Assembly (NCBI GenBank): GCA_021740585.1
Contig: JAIOZM010000047.1
Coordinates: forward strand, 1 to 33,445
Length of the DNA: 33,445 nt
Direction: 5' to 3'
DNA from: Bacteroidales bacterium
GTDB lineage: Bacteria > Bacteroidota > Bacteroidia > Bacteroidales > GCA-2748055
Every line of letters begins with the position of its first letter. The first letter of the stretch is position 1. The position numbers were made by a program, and so were the translations under genes. Under the pieces are notes generated by a model that had not been told where the DNA came from, did no database searches, and saw nothing but the letters and a program-made list of their open reading frames with translations. Positions 26,403 through 33,445 of this stretch are shown in pieces.

Positions 26403-29400
26403 TAAAAAAAAACTTTTATAAAATATTCAACAAAGTAATTCTCCTCAATGGAACTTTGTTATTCCTTATAATTTTAAGTTCTGGATCCCTTTTTGCACAG
26501 GATTGCAGAATTAATGAGTTTTGCCCCTCCAATTCCATTCAACTTGCTGATGAAAATGGGAATTTCCCCGATTGGATTGAAATATATAATCCCGGGCCGG
26601 AAGATATAAATCTCTCCGGTTATGGCTTAAGCGACGATAAAGATTCTCTGTTGAAGTGGACTTTCCCCAACTACCTTCTTGGTTCAAATAAATACCTCGT
26701 ACTTTTTGCATCCGGGATAAACTCCGTTTATATACCCGGTTTCTGGAATATGCTTATTACAGAAGGCGATTCATGGAAATATATTGTTCCTGAATCGGAA
26801 CTTCCAACAAACTGGACCACTGCAAGCTATAATGATTCTGAATGGCTCACTGGTCCTTCCGGCTTTGGATATGGAGATGGTGATGATAATACCATACTCA
26901 ATTCACCTCTCGTATCGGTATTTTTGAGAAAATCGTTTATTATTGAAGACACTTCGGCTATTGAAGATTTGGTCTTTAGTATGGATTATGATGATGGATT
27001 TGTTGCCTATTTAAACGGTACTGAGATTGCCCGTGAGAATATTGGAGTTTTTAAAATACCTCCTGCCTTTAATGCTACTGCTACTGATTATACTGAACCG
27101 GTAATGATTTTTGGAGGGAAACCAAATAACTACGAGCTAAAAACATTCCTCCCATTATTAAAAAACGGCGAAAATATTCTTGCCATACAGGTGCATAATA
27201 ATTCGGAAGGCTCTTCTGACTTAACCGCAATTCCTTTTTTATCCTTCAAATCAGGATCAAAAATTTATGAAGATCCAATTCCTGTTCTTGGGCTGAATTC
27301 AAGCAGCTTTCACACAAATTTTAAGTTGAATAAAAGTGGTGACAGTCTTTATTTGAGTTACCCCAACGGAAGCCTTAAACAGTCCATTCTGTTTGGAAGC
27401 ACTCAAACCGATGTTTCTTATGGTTTCCCTAACGAATCAGGAGATGAAATAAAAGCCTTCACCAATCCAACCCCATGGCTGACCAATTCAACCCAGGCTT
27501 ATAATTACAGAAATTCAAATGAGGTAATTTTTAGCAAGGAATCGGGTTTCTACAGCTCATTGGAATTAATTCTGAGTTCCGGAAGCATCGACGACAAAAT
27601 CTATTTTACCAAAGACGGTTCCGATCCCGATGAAACTGATATTCTTTATAGCAATCCTTTAAGAATAATGGAGACCAGTATTATCAAAGCCCGAATTATT
27701 AATCCGGGATACCTTCCGGGTGAAATATATTTCCGTAGTTATGGTACCGGCAGCCTCAATGGATTGCCTTCGGTTTTTATAAGCACTGACCCAAAAAATT
27801 TATTCGACAATGAAACGGGAATATACGTAAAAGGAAGCTTTGCAGAGGCCGGTTACCCCTATTTCGGCGCAAATTTCTGGCAAGATTGGGAAAAACCTGC
27901 CGGCATAGAATATTTCGATCAAAACGGGGATCCCGGTTTCAGAATTAATGCAGGCATAAAAATCTTTGGAGGTTGGTCACGAGGGCAGGATATGAAGTCA
28001 TTTTCAGTATTTGCCAGAGGAGAATATGGCGATAAAAACATCCCATATAAACTTTTCGATGATAAGGATATTGAGAAATTTGAAGCTTTTGTACTCAGAA
28101 ATTCCGGAAACGAGTGGTTTGGAGGTACCAATCAATCTGGAGTTATGTTCAGAGATTTATTAATGGCACGGGTCGCAGGACTTAATAATGTTGATATGCA
28201 GGCAGGGAGACCTGTCTCGGTATATCTTAACGGACAATATTGGGGAATTCATAATTTGCGCGAAAAAGTAAACGAAAACTATATTTCCTCGAATCATTCT
28301 GACATTGATCCTGACAGGATTCATTTGTTAATGAGCGATAAGCAAATTATTCAGGGGGACAATTCAGATTATATTTCAGTTGAGAATTTTATTTCAGCTA
28401 ATCCTTTATCGAACCAAAATAATTATGAATATATTGACACGAAAATTGATATAAATAACTTTATCAACTATACTGTTGCTCAGATATATTATGATAATCA
28501 GGATTGGCCGGGCAATAATATAAAATTCTGGAAATTTGATGCTGAGTATTCAAAATGGCGATGGATTTTATACGATACAGATTTTGGACTTGGAATGTGG
28601 GATTTAAATAAAGTGTACAACAATACGCTAACATTCGCCACAGCCACCAATGGTCCGGGTTGGCCAAATCCACCCTGGTCGACTTTTCTGTTAAGAAATT
28701 TACTTCAGAATCCGACTTTTAAAAATGAATTCATTAATACAATGGCCGACCGCATGAATACGGTTTACAAACCGGATATTTTTAATGAGGAAGTAGATCA
28801 ATTAAAACTCCTGTATAAGGATGAAATGGTAAATCATATTTCCCGATGGGGAGGAAATTATTCAACATGGGAATACAATATTGAAAATATAAAATCTTTT
28901 ATCAATCTACGACCCGATGTAATGAGGGGACATATAAGGGCTTATTTTGGTATTTCCACAAACAGAACCGTTAATGTAAGTGTTTCCGGTTGTCCTGAGG
29001 CAAGTATAAATCTTAATAGCCTTATTCTGAATAATTTCCCATGGTCAGGCATTTATTTCAATCAGATTCCAGTAAGCGTAAGAGCTATAACACCCGAAGG
29101 ATACCGTTTCGTTCGCTGGGAAGGTTCGATAAATAGCACCGAACAAGAGATTACTTTGGATATGAAGTCGTCCATGAGCGTAACAGCAATATATGAGCCC
29201 TATACTGAAAAAGAATTTGAAGGTGTCATTATTAATGAAATAGCCTATAACAATCCAAACGGAAGTAAAGACTGGGTTGAGCTTTATAATAATAGCAGCG
29301 AAACTAAGGATATTTCAGGATGGATACTTAAAGATTCAGATCCTTCACATCGTTTTAAGATTGCACCAAACACATTATTATTACCAAAAGATTTTCTGGT

Positions 29401-29989
29401 TATTGTTGAAGAACAGGAAGCCTATTACAACAGTTATAACAATATTACAAAGGTTGCAGGAAATGCAAATTTCGCTTATAAAATTGCCGGTGAATGCATA
29501 AGGCTATATAATGCTGAGATGCAAGGGATTGACTCTGTTTGTTATGTTACTGAATATCCCTGGCCGGTTAGTCCGGTTACTACCGGTCACCCCATTGCCT
29601 TATCCAATCCGAATTCAGATAATAACGTGGGCTTTAACTGGAATGCCACTCCTCAGTTAGCAGGAACGCCGGGTAAGCAAAATTCGTCGGGAGTTGGTGT
29701 TGACCCAATATTAGTGATCAATAATAAGGACTTCAGCCTTTATCAGAATTATCCAAATCCATTTGATCTGGAAACAAAAATTGCATTTTCCTTATCTGAA
29801 GGTGATGAAATAAGTATTGAAGTATACAATCTTAACGGTATTCTGATTTCCAACATTAATAGTAACTATTACAGTGCCGGATATCATGAAATAATCTGGA
29901 ATTCAGGAAATCTGAGTTCAGGAATATATATACTTAAGGTCTCCGACAGCAATTCGATCCAGCAGAAGAGAATGTTCATTAATAAATAA
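26399..29989 (+). CDS. Type IX-secreted multidomain CotH-kinase protein with lamin-tail domains
   Basis: This 1196-aa protein has a signal peptide ending near SLFAQ. In order it contains the first part of a lamin-tail domain (about 38-105), a galactose-binding-like segment (about 110-295, with YNDSEWLTGPSGFGYG and NGENILAIQVHN) and the rest of the lamin-tail fold (about 300-362). A chitobiase C-terminal-like domain follows (about 380-445, TKDGSDPDETDILYSNP), then CotH (about 450-830), an InlB-like repeat (about 875-930), a second lamin-tail domain (about 940-1050) and a type IX sorting domain at the end (YQNYPNPF, GIYILKV). CotH proteins are atypical kinases that phosphorylate secreted proteins. 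The metal-binding pair sits in YDTDFG (Asp726, Asp728). The protein would be exported and released or anchored at the surface. The ATG overlaps the DUF2490 stop by four bases. Confidence 0.9.
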   Translation: MIKKNFYKIFNKVILLNGTLLFLIILSSGSLFAQDCRINEFCPSNSIQLADENGNFPDWIEIYNPGPEDINLSGYGLSDDKDSLLKWTFPNYLLGSNKYLVLFASGINSVYIPGFWNMLITEGDSWKYIVPESELPTNWTTASYNDSEWLTGPSGFGYGDGDDNTILNSPLVSVFLRKSFIIEDTSAIEDLVFSMDYDDGFVAYLNGTEIARENIGVFKIPPAFNATATDYTEPVMIFGGKPNNYELKTFLPLLKNGENILAIQVHNNSEGSSDLTAIPFLSFKSGSKIYEDPIPVLGLNSSSFHTNFKLNKSGDSLYLSYPNGSLKQSILFGSTQTDVSYGFPNESGDEIKAFTNPTPWLTNSTQAYNYRNSNEVIFSKESGFYSSLELILSSGSIDDKIYFTKDGSDPDETDILYSNPLRIMETSIIKARIINPGYLPGEIYFRSYGTGSLNGLPSVFISTDPKNLFDNETGIYVKGSFAEAGYPYFGANFWQDWEKPAGIEYFDQNGDPGFRINAGIKIFGGWSRGQDMKSFSVFARGEYGDKNIPYKLFDDKDIEKFEAFVLRNSGNEWFGGTNQSGVMFRDLLMARVAGLNNVDMQAGRPVSVYLNGQYWGIHNLREKVNENYISSNHSDIDPDRIHLLMSDKQIIQGDNSDYISVENFISANPLSNQNNYEYIDTKIDINNFINYTVAQIYYDNQDWPGNNIKFWKFDAEYSKWRWILYDTDFGLGMWDLNKVYNNTLTFATATNGPGWPNPPWSTFLLRNLLQNPTFKNEFINTMADRMNTVYKPDIFNEEVDQLKLLYKDEMVNHISRWGGNYSTWEYNIENIKSFINLRPDVMRGHIRAYFGISTNRTVNVSVSGCPEASINLNSLILNNFPWSGIYFNQIPVSVRAITPEGYRFVRWEGSINSTEQEITLDMKSSMSVTAIYEPYTEKEFEGVIINEIAYNNPNGSKDWVELYNNSSETKDISGWILKDSDPSHRFKIAPNTLLLPKDFLVIVEEQEAYYNSYNNITKVAGNANFAYKIAGECIRLYNAEMQGIDSVCYVTEYPWPVSPVTTGHPIALSNPNSDNNVGFNWNATPQLAGTPGKQNSSGVGVDPILVINNKDFSLYQNYPNPFDLETKIAFSLSEGDEISIEVYNLNGILISNINSNYYSAGYHEIIWNSGNLSSGIYILKVSDSNSIQQKRMFINK

Positions 29990-30033
29990 TTTAATTGTTG
30001 CTTTGTTACCGGGCATGATATAAAAAATATACT

Positions 30034-31107
30034 ATGAAAACGATTCTTAGCATTTTAGCCGCATTCCTTTTCATTAGCAGTTCTTTTTCACAGGATTACT
30101 TTAACCAAAAGGAAAATCAACATAAAGATCATTTACTCATCGTGCACCCAAGTCTGTCGAACATGTCGCGCTATGATTTCCTTATAAAAAACGGAATCAT
30201 AGACCCAAAAGGCATGTCGATTGTCGGCTTATATTTTGAGGATGAGGCAGATAATTATCAGTCGGTAATAGATAGTTTTCCTGATTACGGGTTTTATGCA
30301 ATTCCTTCAGGACTGGAACCAACAAAAATCTATTCGAAAAATTCTCTTAGTGACGAGTTTTATAAAGTTTTTAAATACAGTTCAGGCATTATCTTTAACG
30401 GCGGCCCTGACATTCCCCCTTCAACCTATGGAGAGGAAATGATGACACTATCTTCGGTACCTGATCCCTGGCGACATTATTACGAACTTTCCCTTCTATT
30501 TCATTTGGTTGGAGGTTCACAAGATCCTGAATTCAAAGCATTTCTGAAAGAAGATCCCGATTATCTTATTTTAGGGATTTGTCTGGGATTGCAAACAATG
30601 AATGTTGCTTCAGGTGGGAGTTTGATTCAGGATATTCCTTTAGAAATTTATGGAAAAAATACTGTTGAAGAAATACTTGCTATGCCCGAAAATTCAAGAC
30701 ATCGGAATTATTATACAAATTATAGTTTACATCCTCAGATACATTCCTATTTTCCACATCAAATAAAAATACTTCCCGATAACCATTTAAATTCAATAAA
30801 TGAAAAAAGCCAATTCCTTCCCTATGTGTTAAGCTCTCATCATCAGAGTATTGAGGAATTAGGATCAGGATATAAGGCCACAGCATATTCCATGGATGGG
30901 AAAGTGATTGAGGGGATACAGCACCTCGAGTTCCCCAATGTAATAGGCATTCAATTTCATCCCGAGATTGAATATTTATATCAGGAAGGAGCATTTATCA
31001 AATTAAAACCCGAGGAAGAAACCTTTTCTTTATACCAAAAAATTAAGGAATTGGACAGTTATAACTTTCATAGCCAGCTTTGGGCCGTAATTATGAATCT
31101 TTTGTAG
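30034..31107 (+). CDS. Exported class-I glutamine amidotransferase-like hydrolase (peptidase C26-like)
   Basis: This 357-aa protein has a signal peptide ending at SSFSQ. The fold motifs of class-I glutamine amidotransferases are present: GIIFNGGPDIPPSTYGE (oxyanion region), LGICLGLQTMN with Cys183 as nucleophile, and IGIQFHPEIE with His309 and Glu311. The nearest family is gamma-glutamyl-gamma-aminobutyrate hydrolase PuuD (C26), which is normally cytoplasmic and about 250 aa. This one is longer and exported. No synthetase partner is adjacent, so it probably hydrolyses a gamma-glutamyl or amide bond in the periplasm. It lies 44 bp after the CotH gene and is the last gene before a strong terminator, so it most likely belongs to that operon. 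The substrate is unknown. Confidence 0.83.
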   Translation: MKTILSILAAFLFISSSFSQDYFNQKENQHKDHLLIVHPSLSNMSRYDFLIKNGIIDPKGMSIVGLYFEDEADNYQSVIDSFPDYGFYAIPSGLEPTKIYSKNSLSDEFYKVFKYSSGIIFNGGPDIPPSTYGEEMMTLSSVPDPWRHYYELSLLFHLVGGSQDPEFKAFLKEDPDYLILGICLGLQTMNVASGGSLIQDIPLEIYGKNTVEEILAMPENSRHRNYYTNYSLHPQIHSYFPHQIKILPDNHLNSINEKSQFLPYVLSSHHQSIEELGSGYKATAYSMDGKVIEGIQHLEFPNVIGIQFHPEIEYLYQEGAFIKLKPEEETFSLYQKIKELDSYNFHSQLWAVIMNLL

Positions 31108-31293
31108 TGTGAACAGAGATATTGATTAAATTCCTTTTTTTTTAAGAAGTAACCTAAATCAATCCGTTAAATATCAGGTCATTATAAATTATTTTAAGTT
31201 CCTGATGAACCTTTCATTAAACCAACTGTTCTATTATTGTATTTTTTAGTTTATAGTTTGTAGATAGTGTTTAATGATGACAATCGTTAAAAA

Positions 31294-31323
31294 GAAAGCC
31301 GCTCAATTCTTTGAGCGGCTTTT
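31294..31323. terminator. Bidirectional rho-independent terminator
   Basis: A 12-bp perfect stem (31295-31306 with 31311-31322, core GCCGCTCAA) closes on a 4-nt TTCT loop. The plus strand continues into TTTTACTTTTT and the minus strand into TTTCTTTTT. It lies between the convergent amidotransferase-like gene (stop 31107) and the GH13 gene (stop 31344) and can serve both. Confidence 0.88.
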
Positions 31324-31343
31324 ACTTTTTATCTTGTTTTGAA

Positions 31344-32735
31344 TTACTTCTTTACTAAAACACGATAATCCCATGCCTGAAGATCAAATTCACTTTCTTC
31401 ATCAGAGCTATTTTCAAAATAATTCACAAAAATTGCATCTCCCAACGCTTCTTTCAGATTTAATTTGATGTTCTCTTCCGAGAAATTAAATATTCCCACT
31501 ACTTCCTCTTCATTACGGTTTTGTTTAAAAACCAGAATCTTTTCTGGATATTCTGTTTCCAGAACAGTAAAGCTACCTCCGGGAACACCGACCCATAGAG
31601 CCTGATTAACCGTTTTTAAATGTATAAGCTTTTTATAAAAATCATACATTTCACATTCTTTCCATTCGATAGGATCTTTCACAAAAAACTCAAGTCTTTT
31701 ATTCATACATGCCTCCTGACCGTTGTAAATAAGAGGCATTCCCGGTAACAGGAAGCTAAGAACAGCAAAAGATTTTACTCCAGGGCCGAGTCGCTCATAA
31801 ACTGTACCTGCCCAGGTATTTTCATCGTGATTGGAAGTAAACTCCATAAGAATGGAATTAGGCGGGTATGCGGTATCGACATAAGCAAAATGATTCTTCA
31901 TGTCTATTACATTCTGATTTCCTTTAGCCACTTCATTCATGATATGATGAAAACGCCAGTCATAACTCATATCCATGCTTTTCTTATGAAGGAAAGGCTG
32001 ATCGGCTTCGGCCAGAAGGAATACCTCCTTAATTTCTCTTAGCTGTGGACTAACTGAATCGAAAAAGCTTACCGGAATCTGATGCGCAACATCAAAACGG
32101 AAGCCATCTATATCAATGTCTTTGATCCAAAATTTAAGCGCTTCGGCCATGTAATCGCGGATTCCCTTTTGATCGTAATCGAATTGAATTACATCGGTCC
32201 AATCGTAAGGAGTAAAGAACGATCCATCTTCCTTTTTATCGTACCATTCCGGGTGCTCGCTGGCTAGCGGATTATCCCATGAGGAATGATTTGGAACCCA
32301 GTCGATTATAATTTTCATTCCTTTTTCATGGACAGCAGAAACAAGATTTTTAAAGTCATCCATGGTACCGAACTCAGGATTCACATCCATATAATCCTTC
32401 ACGGAATAATAGCTTCCCAATCCACCTTTGCGATTAAGTTCTCCTATGGGATGAACAGGCATAAGCCATAAAATATCCACTCCCAAATCATTCAAGCGAT
32501 CCAAATCATTGGTAACAGCATTAAAGGAACTTTCGGCAGAATACTGGCGAACATTCACTTCATAGATTACAGCATTCTTTGTCCATTCAGGATGCTGAAC
32601 GCCCCCCATAAAACCTGCCTCGGCTTCCGGGTTTGAGTTTTTATTATTTATACAAGCAGAATTTATCATTAAACTAATAGCAAGAATCAGAGTTAAGCTA
32701 AGTTTGATATTAGCTGTAAAATTACTTTTTCTCAT
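31344..32735 (-). CDS. GH13 alpha-amylase-family enzyme, exported lipoprotein
   Basis: This 463-aa protein has a lipoprotein signal ending at INSAC. The GH13 (beta/alpha)8 barrel is complete: VDILWLMPVHPIGE, DWVPNHSSWDNP (conserved region I), DGFRFDVAH with Asp215 as nucleophile (region II), LLAEADQ with Glu243 as acid/base (region III) and FTSNHDEN with Asp304 (region IV). A short C-terminal beta domain follows. The missing N-terminal domain and modest size fit a small-oligosaccharide alpha-glucan hydrolase or transglycosylase at the cell surface or in the periplasm. It stands alone, without SusCD or a regulator beside it. It is probably monocistronic, with its own -7 box upstream and a terminator 21 bp downstream. 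Exact specificity is not readable. Confidence 0.93.
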   Translation of the reverse strand: MRKSNFTANIKLSLTLILAISLMINSACINNKNSNPEAEAGFMGGVQHPEWTKNAVIYEVNVRQYSAESSFNAVTNDLDRLNDLGVDILWLMPVHPIGELNRKGGLGSYYSVKDYMDVNPEFGTMDDFKNLVSAVHEKGMKIIIDWVPNHSSWDNPLASEHPEWYDKKEDGSFFTPYDWTDVIQFDYDQKGIRDYMAEALKFWIKDIDIDGFRFDVAHQIPVSFFDSVSPQLREIKEVFLLAEADQPFLHKKSMDMSYDWRFHHIMNEVAKGNQNVIDMKNHFAYVDTAYPPNSILMEFTSNHDENTWAGTVYERLGPGVKSFAVLSFLLPGMPLIYNGQEACMNKRLEFFVKDPIEWKECEMYDFYKKLIHLKTVNQALWVGVPGGSFTVLETEYPEKILVFKQNRNEEEVVGIFNFSEENIKLNLKEALGDAIFVNYFENSSDEESEFDLQAWDYRVLVKK

Positions 32736-33063
32736 ATTTATTTTTTTGGTTTCGGGTTAATAATTAGTCATTTTTTTAAGTAAGGTGAAGAAAAAACACT
32801 CACACTGTCTTTTTTAAATATTCAGACTAAACAAATATAATTTTTGAATTATAATTTGAAGCAGGAAAGAAATTCTTTTTGCAGGTAAATCTCCGCATAC
32901 GTTTGCTATAATATAAGAAATAACAGAACTAAGAGATTGCTTGAAGGACTATTCTGCTTTAGCAATTGGCAATTATCGGATTTTTGTAAGTGGGGTGTGG
33001 GATGAATCCTGCCCTATTTTATTCAGAGTCAGAAATTCAAAATGCCTGTTAGTCATTAGAATC
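32736..33063. other. 328-bp intergenic stretch
   Basis: It lies between the GH13 start and the SiaC-like stop. It is AT-rich, and apart from the promoter-like box at 32832-32839 I see no coding frame, RNA gene, strong hairpin or repeat. No terminator for the SiaC-like gene is evident. Confidence 0.6.
32832..32839 (-). promoter_or_regulatory. Candidate -7 box for the GH13 gene
   Basis: On the minus strand, TATATTTG matches TAnnTTTG exactly, about 97 nt upstream of the GH13 ATG. No clear -33 partner is visible. It would leave a leader of roughly 90 nt. Confidence 0.4.
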
Positions 33064-33445
33064 TTACTCCGTTTCAATAAAATTGATATCCAGATCTAAT
33101 ATAGTTGAAAAGTACTCGCCTCTTTCGAGAATGTCGTCATCACCAACTTCATAATACCAGTTCACAATCAATTTATGATTTTCATCTTCACCCTCTTTTA
33201 GCAGTTTTAAAATTTGAAGAATATACTTTGATGTTCCTGAATTAAGGTATTCCAGAGCGATTCCTATGGTAGTTTCGGTACGACTCATCCGTAAATACTT
33301 CTCAATCCACTCCACTACCCTGGAAAAAAACAGACTGGCATCTTCGGGGATGGAACGACCTTCAATTCGGAATTTACCACTAACATCCAGCGATATCAGG
33401 GGTGTTTTACGGCTACCTTCTATGTATAGAGACTCAAGCAAGATA
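33064..33445 (-). CDS. SiaC/DUF1987-family regulatory phosphoprotein (5' end at window edge)
   Basis: At least 125 residues are present. The frame stays open to the right edge and the only in-window start is a TTG at 33441, so the true start probably lies just outside. SLYIEGSRKTPLISLD and GRSIPEDASLFF are the typical DUF1987 opening. LEYLNSGTSKYILQIL matches the region in which Pseudomonas SiaC is phosphorylated on Thr by the kinase SiaB (candidate Thr codon 33232-33234). In that system the PP2C phosphatase SiaA reverses the phosphorylation, and SiaC binds a diguanylate cyclase. In Bacteroidota the family often sits beside SiaB-like and PP2C genes, which would be expected just beyond the right edge. 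The role here is inferred. Confidence 0.83.
   Translation of the reverse strand, partial: ILLESLYIEGSRKTPLISLDVSGKFRIEGRSIPEDASLFFSRVVEWIEKYLRMSRTETTIGIALEYLNSGTSKYILQILKLLKEGEDENHKLIVNWYYEVGDDDILERGEYFSTILDLDINFIETE

Noticed and set aside
1..33445. CRISPR arrays, tRNA/rRNA genes, insertion sequences, phage or integron features
   Set aside because: I looked for regularly spaced repeats, RNA gene signatures and transposase or integrase motifs and saw none. A covariance-model tRNA/ncRNA search was not possible here.

Overview
The window is AT-rich DNA from a member of the Bacteroidota. The evidence is a SusC/SusD pair, many lipoprotein signal peptides, TAnnTTTG-type -7 promoter boxes, no clear Shine-Dalgarno sites, a single-chain PurL, and a C-terminal type IX secretion sorting domain. 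Type IX cargo plus a glycan locus suggests an environmental Bacteroidota rather than a classical gut Bacteroides, but I cannot name the genus. I see no rRNA, tRNA, CRISPR array, transposase or phage gene. Gene density is high, and only one gap (32736-33063) exceeds 300 bases.

Region 1 (1-13536, all minus strand) is a polysaccharide utilization locus. In transcription order it holds a membrane-tethered sensor-regulator with a LuxR-type HTH (10681-13536), a GH144-like glucanase (9066-10460), SusC (6034-9030), SusD (4535-6022), an Ig-like plus LamG surface lipoprotein (3219-4490), a second GH144-like enzyme with two Ig-like domains (1097-3085) and a GH3 beta-glucosidase cut by the left edge (1-1081). 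Two Glycoamylase-superfamily enzymes plus a GH3 point to beta-1,2-glucan (sophoro-oligosaccharides) as the likely substrate. This is inferred from family, not proven. A 15-bp inverted repeat with an embedded promoter-like sequence lies between the binding-protein gene and the distal enzyme genes.

Region 2 (13585-20689) holds sugar-phosphate genes. On the minus strand are a uridine-kinase-like P-loop kinase and a beta-phosphoglucomutase-GH65 phosphorylase fusion, both colinear with the PUL regulator. Divergent from them is a trehalose-6-phosphate synthase/phosphatase fusion, followed by an outer-membrane transporter-like protein. The phosphatase half keeps its motifs, but the synthase half has lost three arginines that bind substrate phosphates in E. 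coli OtsA. The pair looks like a make-and-break module for trehalose or a related disaccharide with altered chemistry.

Region 3 (20667-25165) has a SAM-dependent methyltransferase and purL, an ordinary housekeeping gene. Region 4 (25315-31107, plus) is a tight four-gene export operon: a small lipoprotein, a DUF2490 beta-barrel, a 1196-aa type IX-secreted CotH-kinase protein and an exported class-I glutamine-amidotransferase-like hydrolase. It ends at a strong bidirectional terminator. Region 5 (31344-33445, minus) has a lipoprotein GH13 alpha-amylase and, at the right edge, a SiaC/DUF1987 regulatory phosphoprotein.

The best candidates for undescribed biology are the CotH/DUF2490/lipoprotein/amidotransferase operon, the arginine-depleted TPS-TPP next to a GH65-mutase fusion, and the inverted repeat inside the PUL operon.
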